A stretch of 64,000 bases of DNA from Phytopythium helicoides (lineage: Eukaryota > Oomycota > Peronosporomycetes > Pythiales > Pythiaceae): the NCBI GenBank assembly GCA_024867545.1, contig JANFNE010000055.1:124001-188000 (forward strand), read 5' to 3'. Below are positions 1-11,214 of this stretch, one piece after another (position 1 is the first letter of the stretch; each line of letters starts with the position of its first letter). The position numbers and the translations under genes were made by a program. The notes beneath the pieces were generated by a model. It was not told the DNA's origin and ran no database searches. It saw only the letters and a program-made list of their open reading frames with translations.

Positions 1-34
1 CCTCCGTGCCCGATCGAGCGCGCTTGTTTGCCAT
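1..34 (-). CDS. Fanzor protein, first 11 codons (partial at window edge)
   Basis: The ATG at 34-32 on the minus strand and the following codons are identical to the first codons of the Fanzor gene at 11215. Only the N-terminus is in the window. Because the start codon and reading frame are intact, a second potentially functional RNA-guided nuclease gene could lie just outside the window. Confidence 0.65.
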   Translation of the reverse strand, partial: MANKRARSGTE

Positions 35-355
35 GGTGGCAAATTACACTGTGAGTATGGAGATCAGGGTCGGCAGTCGTTGCCGTTCGAGTGACAATTC
101 AAAACATGCTATTGTCTCATCATGCCCATTTACGTGTATGCAGGCAGAGCTGCAAAGGCCGCTTTACTAGCTTGCCGTGGCTCATGATGGAGCTCTGGAG
201 GGCATCTCTAACAAGCAATACGAAGTGTCAATGCAGTGCTGTTGTCATCGCTGGGGAGGGCATCGCGCAACCCGCTTGAAGCTGATGAACTGCGCTGCCA
301 GCTTGTCAATTGGGCAGTACCGTAACCACAGGTTTATTTAGTTTCACGTCTCCTT
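1..355 (-). mobile_element. Left end of a second Fanzor element, running off the window edge
   Basis: The reverse complement of this stretch matches 10857-11248, the left end, leader and first codons of the complete Fanzor element. The match starts at the same left boundary (AAGGAG, then AAACTAAATAAACC) and ends at the window edge inside the coding region. Compared with the complete copy it has a deletion of about 28 bp in the leader and a few substitutions. What lies beyond position 1 is unknown, so this may be a full element or a truncated one. Confidence 0.8.
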
Positions 356-1626
356 TTCCACATTTTCCGGTTGAGTGAGAGTTTATATCGATCGTTGTGC
401 TGAGAAGGGTGAATGTAGAAATGGAGGGTTTTGTGGCCATCTACCACACCATTCATTTTTGAATATTCGAGGAGCGGAGCAGTCCGTGCGTCTCGATGCC
501 TCCTTTTCTCCTCTTGGGTGCTGTGCTTGCAGATTTAGTTTTTCACATTTTCGAAAGCTTTCGAATAGAGGAGGCGCCGCAGAAGCTCCTCCTTGCGTAA
601 AGACCGCAAGAGTATGCGGAAATCCAAGAAAATGGCTTGCTGAGTATTGAGCACGTATGAAAGCTGAGAGATCTCGCGTCGGAGAAGCATGACGCGCGCC
701 ACTGTTGTATCAAGTTGAGGTGCTCATGCTCATGTACGATACCATTCTGAGTTTCGAACTCAACGACACCCAGCTTCAGCAAAGCAGCCCGGCCTTCTTC
801 TACAGTCAACCAATTGAACAATCATGTACAATGTGAACAATGATAGCTTCCGCACGATACAAGTCCTTCGCAGCACATCATTGAAGGCAACACCCAGGCC
901 ACCATGGTCAAACTGCCAGAGCTTCTCCGTGCATGGCATTCGTTGCATGTACGGAGTTGGCCAGTTGGTTTTTGTATGCTCCACGTAATTTACGCCAAGA
1001 CTTTCGGGCCATGAGTGAGTTGACTACCAGGTAGTCTTTTATAACGTATTGCGGAGACGACAGCCGAACGACATGGAACACCTTCGAGACAGCACTCGGA
1101 GGGCTGTGAGCATGCCTTGGAAGGGAGCAACCGAGCAACTTACGTGAACGCTTTTGGGTTGTCTATTGGATCTCTTGGATCGATCGGGTAAAGTACGGGG
1201 TTGCTACTGTACACAGGCTTCTCTCGGGCCGCGACCGTACTACGGTGCACCTGGGTCGCACGCATTCTCCGTCCGCCATCACGCACTGGTGATGGCGAGA
1301 TGCGCCAGCCGATCTCGCTCTGGGTTCGGAGCTTACTGGAGCGGATGTGACGCCGTAATCGCTCGACTTGGACCGACCTTGGGAGCCGACCGGAGTGAGT
1401 CTTGGGTGGGTGTAGGCTCGACTTGCATTCCAATACGACTTACGACTTCTTCCTCCTAGCAAAAATCCCACCTCCTCCTCCACCAAACACTGCAGCAGCA
1501 GCAGTGACAGCAGCCGACGGCTCGGCTGGTCCTAGATACTCTAGGGAGTGGCCAGCAAACAGCTCACCAGGTCTGCTCCCGACCTGGAAAATATCACGGC
1601 AACGAGCTGCTCGCGCGTCCACTCGA
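356..1626. other. Intergenic, no gene recognised
   Basis: Several short overlapping open frames occur on both strands, but none has a recognisable domain or consistent coding character. A short CAG/GCT-rich run lies at about 1490-1510. Confidence 0.5.
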
Positions 1627-2091
1627 TCACGAGTCAGCCGGCCGGCTGCGGGTCCGCGACAGCGACAGCCGCGCAAAGCACGCCGTGGGCGGCGCGCCGC
1701 CGCCCGTGGCCGCGTGCGGCCGCAGGGCCGCGCACTTCTTGGCCAGGCTGAGGGCCGCCTGCTTGAGCGGGCAGCCGGCGTCCATGGCCTTCTGTCTGCA
1801 GAGCGCGGGCGGGCACGGCGGCGGCGGGCCGAGTTCAAAGTCCGGCCCAAAGCAGCAGTCCTGCGGCTCCTGCAGCGCGTCCAACAGCGGGTCCTGCAGC
1901 TGCTGCTCGTGCTCCTCGAGGGCCTTCTGCTTGGCTGCTGCTCGCTTGAATAACTTAAGGCTCTGGTCGTCCCACACGGGCGAGCACGCCGCGCCGTCCA
2001 CACAAACTGCCGCGCTCTTCTCGGGCCGCGCGCGCTTGCCCGCGTGGCTCCGCCACTCGTCGCACGCGATCGCGAACCTCGGGATCGGCAT
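1627..2091 (-). CDS. Hypothetical small Cys-rich protein, 154 aa
   Basis: This is a single-exon frame starting at ATG 2091 and ending with TGA at 1627. Third positions are strongly G/C, as in the real genes here, which supports coding. Residues about 45-75 are charged and Lys/Glu/Gln-rich, suggesting a short helix. A Cys/Pro-rich middle follows (CC, PPPPC, C-x3-C spacing), then a basic Ser/Arg tail. There is no signal peptide and no family was recognised. A longer product using a 3' exon (a frame continues to 1440) is possible but unsupported. Confidence 0.5.
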   Translation of the reverse strand: MPIPRFAIACDEWRSHAGKRARPEKSAAVCVDGAACSPVWDDQSLKLFKRAAAKQKALEEHEQQLQDPLLDALQEPQDCCFGPDFELGPPPPCPPALCRQKAMDAGCPLKQAALSLAKKCAALRPHAATGGGAPPTACFARLSLSRTRSRPADS

Positions 2092-3389
2092 CCTGCGCCT
2101 CCTTCTCCGGCAAAAAGCGCTCGAAACAGCGGAAAAAAGCGAAAAAAGCGCGCGGGGCCGACGAGACGATTTCTCGCGGACTAATCGCGCGCTGGAGCTC
2201 GGAATTTCGCGCCTGGGCGCGCGCGGGGACTTCGGGGGGCGAGCGGAGCGGCCGCAGCGGTCGGCGAGGCGCGCGGCGGGCGCAGGCGGCGGCGGGCGGC
2301 GGCACCTGCGGCGACGGCGACGGTCCTCACGCCGTGGCGTTTTTTGCGAAGTGTCGCTTTTGGGAAAGCTTACAGAAAATCGCTAAAATGAGGAAAAACC
2401 TCGAGGTTTTTTAGATGACCAGCATTCCACACCTGCACTCTGCGCGACGCGACAGGGCGGTCGGGAGGCTGCGACGTGTGAGCGCGGCCGGTTCAACGAG
2501 GCGCAGTGCGCATGGACAGCGGGCGACGGGCTTCGCGTCGACGCAGCAGGCGACGCTCGCCCACTCTCTGCAGCTCGAGACCTCGACGGGAGCGGGTTGC
2601 AGATGGTAGAGAGAGAATGCGGCTCCAAAACGCGGCGGAATGAATGCCTGGAGGTCGAATGGCTGCAGGGGCAGCGGCGAGCGGCAGCAAGCGAGCAGGT
2701 CGAGCAATCCAAGTCTGCCAGCTTCAACCCGCTCTTTGGCGCTACGTTAGTGCACGTCCATCACGCCGAGTTGGCATTGCGCGTCGCTTTGAAATGGACG
2801 AAAAACGAGTGCTACTGCTGCTTGAGGAGAGCAAATTGGAATCGGCAATTGCCGCAAGTTGCGATTTCTGCACCCAGTCGAAATCCCAGCCAAACGCCAA
2901 CGCCAAGGGTGCAAATGAGCGCTCGCAGCCGAGGAGCGAGCGGCGACGGAGCTGGTCGTGATGGCGCAAGCGGCCGCGCTGCTCCACACGCGCAAACAAG
3001 AAAAAGATCGGGGAGCGGTTCGGAGCTCCTGGCACGAAACAAGTCAGCATTGTTTCTTCTTATCTTATTTCGGCTCTTTTTTTTTGGCAAAACATTCACT
3101 CGATTTTCGTGAGTGAGTGTCGCAGTTGAGGCGGAATACGTGGACCACGTGATGTATCCATACAAACAGCAAGTACGATGGAGTGAGTGTATTTTCATCG
3201 GAGAATGACGATCTATCAGCTGGTCCGACTCGAAAAGAGAGTGATGGTCATACCCGACCACCAATATTAGAGTAAACGGCTCGCAGAGTACTGTGCGAGA
3301 CCCCGCTCGACCACGTTGAAGTGCGCTGCAACTTGCCGATCCTGCATCATCACACTCTCGCACTGTAATTTCCACAACTCCAGCTCAGC
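2092..3389. other. Intergenic downstream of the TTLL gene; right half is duplicated elsewhere
   Basis: From 2092 to about 2855 no gene is recognised. From about 2856 to 3389 the sequence is the 3' flank of the TTLL gene and is repeated, inverted, at 18893-19468. A 56-codon plus-strand frame beginning at the ATG at about 2794 is open, but the duplicate does not preserve it, so it is not called. Confidence 0.5.
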
Positions 3390-4518
3390 TCACACGCCTT
3401 TCCGATCCATTCGCACGCAGCTCCGCTTGAGCTTCACGAGCTGTAGCACACAACAAGTGAGCACCCGAGCACAGCACCACTCCAAGTCGCAGCTGTACCT
3501 GGTTGTAGCTGCTCGTGTGCGGACAGAGCCGACGGAAGCGACCCATGTCAGCCGGCAAGTCGCCGTAGCATCGAGGCACTTGCCCGCGAAGGATCCGGGT
3601 CAGGTCTTCGTTCAGCTGGCGCGCCGCGAGCTCCTCGGCTTCTTTCGGGTGTCTCAAGTGTGCGTGAGGTCGTTTCGCAGCACTCTCAGCCTCGCTCAGA
3701 CGCCGAGAGAGCACGTCCACGAGGGCTGCGCGGTCGAATCGCAGCGGATTCACCAGCCTGATCGTGTCCAGGATGAGCGCGTCCTTGACCTGTTAAAGTC
3801 ATCAGCAGTGCATTTGTTACTGGCTCTACACTTCCAAGTTCACACGCATGTAACAGTCAGCTCCAACCTGGTAGTCGAGCGCGTTCTCGCGCGCCATGGA
3901 CGGCGACGCATTGATCTCAATCAGCCACGGTCGGAACTGATCGTCCAGCAAAATGTCGTAGCCCAGTAGATCAAAGCTGTTGACTTGGAACGGGATGTGG
4001 TCCTCGCCACAGAGTAACGACTTGAGGATCACCTCATCAATATCGCGACGCACCTTTTCCACATCCGCTCCCATGGCTTCTAGCCGCTTCCACAAGTAGC
4101 CTATGGTCATTTTGGTGCCGCCAGCCTCCTTGCCGTCAGCTTCGTTGATGGGATTATCGCTTGTTGAGATGGCATCCTGGTTCTCTTTCTGGATACTGCT
4201 GTTGGTCAGATGCACAAAGAGGTCGCCCAAGTCACCGTCGTGGTATGGACGAGTACAAATGCGCACAAAGCCGTCCTCGTAGAAAAAAGCTTCAAGCGGG
4301 TTGAAAGACGTGACCAGCACATATAGCCGCAGGTCGAACTTGTAGCCGTCAAGCAAAAGTGGGTTGGACACATACTCCTGGATCACGACTTGCTCGCCAT
4401 AGACAACGTCGCTCAGGTCGTTCACGAGCGAAATGCCGCGGCCACGAGAAAGAGCTACAGGCTTCATGATCCAGATATTGTTTCTGCTTTCGCTCAGAGT
4501 TGCTGCTCGAGCCTGAAA
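2856..4518 (-). repeat. Source arm of an inverted partial TTLL duplication
   Basis: This block, holding the last TTLL exons and 3' flank, is repeated in inverted orientation at 17763-19468 with small substitutions and indels. It is the parental arm because only here is the complete gene attached. Confidence 0.8.
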
Positions 4519-7159
4519 AGCCTGAACGAATGCAACATACTCTTGCGGAAGCAGAAATGTCTTTGGCACAAAACACTCATATGCTTGTTTCATCTTCCCA
4601 CCCATAGCGAGGTATTTGCCCACATTCTTCTTGAGGCAGTCTTTACGCGTTAGCGCCTTGCAGTGCTGAAAGTGATTGACTTTTTGCCAAGCTAGTAACG
4701 TCTTGCGCTCCACTCGTGGCTTGCTCCACGTCCACAATAAGTTCCACGTCGTCTTGAGTCCCAGACCGGAAGGATGCTCTTCCCAGTCACCAAGTTTGTC
4801 GAGAGCCGTCGTGACAATGTCACAGACTTCTTTCCGAGTTGTAGAGTTGATTCGATAGTGCGCAGTATAGGGAGAAGTCGATGGAAGCATAGATGATGGA
4901 GGTGTAATGTTGCTCCCGAATACGGTCGCGTAGTCTTGCATAATGCTCTGCCAGCCTTGATAGAGTTTAAGCTGGAGCCGCAATGAATTATCGTTGGGAG
5001 GATGTACTGATGCAGAAACAGCTAACGTGTCACGAGAGTTTGACTGTGTGCAACAGGCGACTCTCTGCTCGTACGCACTCGTTAGAATGCAGTGAAAACT
5101 GCCAAAGTACTCTCTGTAGTCGTTGCATTTCGTACGAACTGGCGCTGGAATATTCACTACATTCGAAACCTGGAGATCTGGCGGAGGTGCGGCTACCAAC
5201 GAACCCATCGCAGGACGTTGTTCAGTTGTAATTTTCTTGGTTCTACTTTCCTCTGGTGTTCCTTTTGATGCTCCGCGATGACTTGCATCCAACATCTCAG
5301 CGGCATCTGATTCAAAATCCATCCCGCAGCTTGATTGGGTAGGCTGAAATTGGTTTTCATAGGGATAGTCGATCATCCTGGGTTGATCTGTGATGACGTC
5401 TGCGACGCTGGTTGTATCATTGTCTCCAGTTGCATGGCTATCAATCAATAGGTTGAACGGTTGATTTGCCTTGTCTTCTTTTTCACGCTTGCTACTCGTT
5501 TCTAGCTCATATAGTTTTGCTGCTGCACGAGCTGAAACAAAACGATGAAGATCAAGGACAATAGCAGCCTTTTGCTTTTCTTCGTCATCATCAACGCTTC
5601 GCGCCGGCTCACTAAGATCATCAAATTGGATATCTCGAGCATTGCTAGTTTCTGGTCGTGGAGGTTTTGTCGAGAGCGTACATTTTTTCGCATCAGTCCG
5701 CAGGAATATCGGAAGTTGAGGTGTCGGAGGGGAATCTAGCCGTAGAGTAGAAGACACTTGCTCAGCATCACTCTCCACTAACTCTTCTCTTTCTTCGGGT
5801 TGGCCAACAGCACTTTCTTGAGCATGTTTATTTTCATCCCCATCGACGCTGTTGTGATCGTCTTCGTCACTCGCGTTTTCTGGAGACGTAGGGCGGGGCG
5901 GTTCCACTTCCATTGCCATTATTTGCTGTTCATCTTCTGCATCCCCATCAGATAAGTTGCTAACCTCGCTAGCGTCGCTTTCACTATCACTATCGAGGTC
6001 TGCTTGCAGCAGTTGATGGTTCATTTCCCTTTGCGGTGGTTTGAGATGCAGCAGGATAATTTTTACAGTCTTCGTTTCGCTTTGCACGTGCTTGCTCCTT
6101 TTTCTTTGCTTGCAGTTCCTGGCGAGCAAGTAAGCGCTTGTATGCTGCTTGTCGACGTTGCTCTCTCTCCTTTTCTACTCGGAGAGTTTTTGCCTTTGCC
6201 TCCTCTTCAGGTGTCAACTTCTTTGCCGGTAGCCGACGCTTCTTGCTCCCTCCAGTTCCAGATGAAATCACGAAAGGAGTCACTGTTCCTGCTGACGATG
6301 TCGATAACACCTCATTCGTTTTTGAAGCGTTGGCTCTCACTAGTGCCTTTGCGCGCTCCAGTGCATCTCTCTTGATGCGAAGGCAATTCGCGCTAGATGA
6401 AGTCTTGAGAGCAGATCTCACCGAACTTGGAGTCGAGTTTCTTGAGCTCGTTGCTGGCAAAGCCGTCTGAGTGCTAGGAGCTGGCCGTGATTCTTGATTT
6501 GAGTGTGATAGCCTTCCAGGTGATGGTGCTGGCATCAAAAAGATAGGTCGTGGAGTTGCGCTAGGATGTTGAGTTGCAGCTGTCTCTGTTGCAGTGATAA
6601 TTTTTCGAACAGGAAGTGGTACGACGACAGCTTCCAGATCACCGGTCAACAGTGCACGCACTCGCTCTTGCGCTCTCAATTGCTCAAACTGTCGTTGAAC
6701 CAGCGAGATTTGCCGCTCGGCATATTTGCCTAACTGCTGGTCCTCAGCATTTGTACTGCTCTGAAGCGATCCAAGCAGCTCTTCTAGTCCAGTATAAAGT
6801 CGTCGAAGATCGTCGAATCCGAGCTGAGGAATTACTTGTAAAGGAACTAAAGGAAAGCCCTCTGCGTAGTCATCGAGTCGCACAGCTGCGTGATTCAATG
6901 GAATAGATGAGCTAGCCGCAGATCCATGCCGCAGACCAGCAAGCTCCTCATTACGCGGCGTTCGTAGTCGACTTGAGCCTTGAATTTGTCTTTCAGACTC
7001 TGGTCGAGGAGACTGTTCCTGATTGTTCGACCCGGTTCTCAAATGAGCGGATGCAGCAGCAATCATGCTGTCCATCACCACCGGCAGATTTGATCCTCGA
7101 GGGGTACACCATGGATGCGCGCTGCCCGGACGACTCATTGACAGCGAGGAGCTTGACAT
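3390..7159 (-). CDS. Tubulin tyrosine ligase-like (TTLL) protein, probable tubulin polyglutamylase, four exons
   Basis: TTLL enzymes use an ATP-grasp fold to ligate amino acids, usually glutamate, to tubulin tails on axonemal or cytoplasmic microtubules. Exons read 7159-6067, 6002-3868 (an alternative acceptor gives 5999), 3789-3499 and 3440-3390. Introns are 64 (or 67), 78 and 58 nt, all GT..AG, and the sum closes in frame at about 1189 aa. The N-terminal 560 or so residues are low-complexity: Ser-rich, then a Lys/Arg/Glu helix, then an acidic Ser/Asp tract. The TTL domain lies at about 740-1085 and shows the ATP-binding KPVALSRGRGI, the stretch DGYKFDLRLYVLV, HLTNSS, and the metal-binding segment DILLDDQFRPWLIEINASPS. 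The first intron explains why two overlapping frames meet near 6000-6130. The family is certain; assignment as a polyglutamylase rather than a glycylase is inferred. A broken copy lies at 17763. Confidence 0.85.
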
Positions 7160-7339
7160 GAGTGCGTCGCCATGAGCAAAGCTCTCAACGGCGTCGTCTC
7201 ATTTTAGACTGCGGCGGTTATCTGCAAGCTGCAACGTCAAATGGCATGAACGAAATAGAGTTGATTGACTAGATAAGGCGACATGCATTGCTGGCAGGTT
7301 ATATCGGCCCTGCAGCTGAGTTGAGCCGGCATACTTTCA

Positions 7340-9685
7340 ATCAGTAGGCCATGGCACGCTGCTGCGTGTTTTGCCGTCGATGGTGCGGCACGACGAGCTC
7401 CGCCGCGAGGTCTGCGAGCACCTGCATACTCGCGTACTCTTGGTTGTGATGTTTTCGTGCGGCTTGAAGTCGGAGCACACAGAGTCGCAACAACCGAGCC
7501 GTCGGGGGCACGAATGGGAAATCCGGCGTAGAACTTGACGCCGGCGTCCTTGATGATCGGCATCTGGGCGAAATCGCATGTCACGCTGCGGGTTCTTGAC
7601 AACGAGCGGGACATCGGCGTAAATCGTGTGCGAGCACATGTTCTCGACGCGAGGCGCCTCGTTGCCAGCCTTGCGCTCAGGGAACGTGCCGACGGCGTGG
7701 AAAGTATCCTCATCAACCATCGACACGTACCCGACAGGGCATTTGAGCTGCTTCGCTGCCACCTGCGCGACGAGGTTGAGAGCAGCTCGGTCATACTCGG
7801 GGTTCAGCACTCCCGACTCCTTGATGTAGCGCAAGCGCGCAGCCTCGCGGTCATTCACAGGCATGGGAGGGAGAGGGTGGTTTGGGTCTCGCGTGCGGCT
7901 TGCATCGAATTCAAGCGCATAGTCTCGCTCAAACCCGCGACCATGTAGTCGTGGGGCTTGAGCTTCTTTTCCGCGACTCGCAGGCTCTGGTCGAGATGGC
8001 GCTCGATGTCATGGCGGACGAGATCAGCAATGTCCTTGGGCGGCGCAGGAGCTGCAGCTCCACCAGACGGCTGCTTCTTGATCGGTTTGTGCTGGCGGCG
8101 AACGGCCTTGTTGCCTCCACCCATCGGACTTGCATTGCGAACGATCTGTCCAAGCTCGACAAGTGCCTTGGAGCGCTCAATGGCATCGCTCGAGTAGAGC
8201 TGGTCACGCAACGTGTCAGCACTCGAGCCTGAGTCAATCGAGGCAGTCTCGTTCCATTCGTCGTAGTCCTCGTCCGAGAACCACGGCCCATCGTAGTCGA
8301 CGACGACGGGGCCGAGAGCCGCGATGATGTCCTCGTCCTCGAACCGACAAGCGTCGACGCGGACCACGCACTGCACGCAGCAGCGGTTCTTGCGAACCTC
8401 GCCAACACGAGCCTCGACCTCGTAGATCTCGGAGCAGTCTCCGCACGCCATGTGGCCGCAGAGCTGGCAGAAGAAATCGCGGCGCGTGAGCGAGAACTTC
8501 TTGCGGCAGATGGAGCACGTGGACATGACGTCGTTGGCGTTCGCGCCGTGCGGAATGCTGGGGAAGTAGACGAACGACTGGAAGCCAAAGCGGCGACGGC
8601 GGATCACACGCTCGAAGCTGCGCAGCGAAGCAGCCAGCAGACTCAGCACGTGCTTCGCCTCGGGGTTCATGGCTGCAGCTCGGCGCTTGGTGAGGTGGGC
8701 TGCCGTGTACGGGCGGGATGGAGGCTGCTGCGGCGACCGGAAGTGCGACGGCGGGGCAATGGCAGCGTACGCGTGGGCCGTGATGCGAGTCCGCGGCTGG
8801 TGGTTGGGCGAGCTCGGCACGTGACCTCCTCGTCCAGGTCCAGCGGCTGGCTGGCTCGCCTCAGTGTGGATGTCGAAGGCGATGGCCAAGTGGTCGATCT
8901 CGCGACGCAGCGCGCAGCGGTCCTCGGGATCCACGACCTTGTCGTGGATATTCTTGGGCAGCGTTTTCATGATGTGCACAGCGCGATCCTTGCTCGCGTA
9001 CTGGTGTGTGCACGACGAGAAGAGCAGCTTCTGCGTGCCGCGATGCTTGGCACTGAGGGCGAGACGAAGGTTGGGACGCAGCGTGGCCATGGTGACGCCC
9101 AGCAGCAGCTGAGAGGACTGTGAAGCTGGAGCTGCCGGCTGCTCATGGACGCTCGCGAGAGTCTGGCGCGCGTTGTCATCGTCGAGCTTAGCACCGCTGC
9201 TGGAGCAGCACGGTGCCGTCACGAAACTTGGAGCCGCAGAGCGCGCTCATGGTGGCCTGGTATTCGCTCGACTCGTGCGCGATGAGCACGTTGAGCACCT
9301 CGTTGAGGTGGCAGCGAAGCTCCGTGGTGGACAGCAGTGCGTGCGCCAGGTCCAGATCGTCCTCGCAGCCCATGCCGAGCGGTCCGCTGCCCGAGTCGCT
9401 CGCCACGAGCTCATACGTGTCGACATTGGCCTTGCGATGCTTGTGGCTCCATAGACGTGCACGCCGGCTGCGGTGGCTGGACTCGAGCGCCGCGTGCAGC
9501 TTGGGGATGGTGGCCAGCAGGTCGTCGGCCAGCTCCTGGTCGGTCATGAGCAGCTCGCCATTCCCGTGGCGGCCCTGCAGCACTAGACCCGGCGGCGGTC
9601 GGGACGCCGACGTGGTCGTCGACACCGACTTGGTGGCGCCGCGAGACGTCTGTCTCCGGTAGTTGCTGGGCGTCCGCGAGCTCAT
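7340..9685 (-). pseudogene. FYVE-GAF paralogue 1, decayed by several frameshifts
   Basis: This is a clear relative of the genes at 13489, 28195 and 31591, and closest to 31591 in its N-terminal part (MTDQELADDLLATIPKLH and LNEVLNVLI are shared features). It would start at ATG 9685. Frame breaks occur near 9195-9210, near 7936 (right after VAGL), near 7575 (after NPQRDMRF), and at least once more toward the 3' end. None fits a GT..AG intron of plausible size. The FYVE-like finger near 8390-8520 is still readable, with its RRDFFCQLCGH core, and so are GAF segments. Multiple breaks make a functional product unlikely, although assembly error cannot be excluded by eye. Confidence 0.8.
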
Positions 9686-10856
9686 GGCGGCCGATGAGCT
9701 AGGCTGGAAGGCTGGCGCTTGGATCGACCGGCGGGGATTTGAAGACTGACGACTTGAGGTGAGACTCTCGACGCCAAGGCAAAGGCTCGGCACCTGGAGG
9801 AGACGCGTGCAAGTGGGATGAGCCCAACGCCTCAACTGTAAGTCACGAGGCGGGCGTGGCACTCGGTTGGCGCACGGTGGGACGTAATCGGATTGATGGC
9901 ATGACGGGAGACATTGGTGTGCGAGTGCTTGAAGGGATCACCATGACGCACCGCTGCCTGCTATTTCGGATATCACACGTGACGCGGAATCCGATTCAAC
10001 TTGGGATTTGTATGTGATGGCCTGCAGGAATGAATTAGTAGTCAGCGCAACAAGCCAGATGGGATCCGCGTCAGCTGACGCCTGGATGCAGGTCCGCCAG
10101 CGGCAGACGACCCACGGCGAAAGAGAGAGCGAAAGAGACGAGTTAGAGAGCAGCAAGGCGACTTGACGAGCCTTTAGATGCTTGAGCGCACTTGCAATCT
10201 ATGTACTGTAGAAGCGAGATTCAAGGGCGTAATGTGCTCTCTAACCAGACGACAGGCGAGCTGCTCACTACAGTACGCACAAGTACTGCAACGCTGGTCT
10301 GAGCCCGTGGGAATGTTCGTTCCCGATCGAGTTTCCCGGCTGAGCGGGCTGCCTGGTCGAGAGGCAATGCCTCGTTGTCGATTGTAAACAGCAGTGTACA
10401 GCACTCGCAACAGCAGCTCACGAGACACCGAAGCAAGAGTGTCCACGTCCAGGATCGAGCGTGTCCTGACGTGACGAGGCTGCTTGTTACAGACACGATC
10501 GGTTGTGAGCGGAGTGTACAGCATACATCGCTTGAAGTGAACCAGGATCGCGCACTCAAACACGGCGAGAGGTTCTACTTCAGCGAGTTTGATGTCGACT
10601 ACGAAATTCAGACGCGGATGGCGAGACGCCAGCGAAAGTGATGATGTGACTGTGGCGACAGCAAGGCGTCCATCATTAGCCACCCTCTAGTTTTCGTATG
10701 GTGCTGACGACTGCATCTTAGCCGGTTGCTGATGCGCTGCGGACCGCAGCCTGCGGTTTCAGCACAGATTGCGGTGGCCAGGTGAAGTACACAGCACGTT
10801 GTTTTACATTGAATGGCCGGGGTACCCGGCATTGGCGCTGTGGTAGATGGCAACAA
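9686..10856. other. Intergenic between the FYVE-GAF pseudogene and the Fanzor element
   Basis: A 169-codon minus-strand frame (10683-10174) has no recognisable domain and is not called. A near-palindromic GC block (GCCGGGGTACCCGGC) lies at about 10819-10833, just outside the Fanzor left boundary, and is absent from the flank of the other copy. No other structure was seen. Confidence 0.5.
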
Positions 10857-11214
10857 TAAGGAGGCGTCAAACTAAATAAACCTGTGGTTACGGTACTGCC
10901 CTATTGACAAGCTGGCAGCGCAGTTCATCAGCTTCAAGCGGGTTGCGCGATGCCCTCCCCCAGCGATGACAACAGCACTGCATTGACACTTCGTATTGCT
11001 TGTTGAAGATACCATAGGAAGCATCTCCAGAGCTCCATCATGAGCCACGGCAAGCTGGTAAAGCGGCCTTTGCAGCTCTGCCTGCATACACGTAAACGGG
11101 CATGATGAGACAATAGCATGTTTTGAATTGGCAAGCGTCCACTCGCTCTCGAATGGCAACGAACGAAAGCGGCTGCCGACCCTGATCTCCATACTCACAG
11201 TGTAATTTGCCACC
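10857..11214 (+). promoter_or_regulatory. Conserved Fanzor left end and 5' leader
   Basis: This is non-coding sequence between the element's left boundary and the start codon, retained in both window copies with few changes apart from one deletion of about 28 bp. It should carry the promoter and the left cis-acting end. No TATA or initiator motif could be assigned with confidence. Confidence 0.5.

Noticed and set aside
5990..6129. Two overlapping minus-strand frames read as separate genes
   Set aside because: A 64- or 67-nt GT..AG intron joins them in frame into one TTLL gene.
10174..10683. 169-codon minus-strand frame left of the Fanzor element
   Set aside because: No domain, no conserved start, and composition unlike neighbouring genes.
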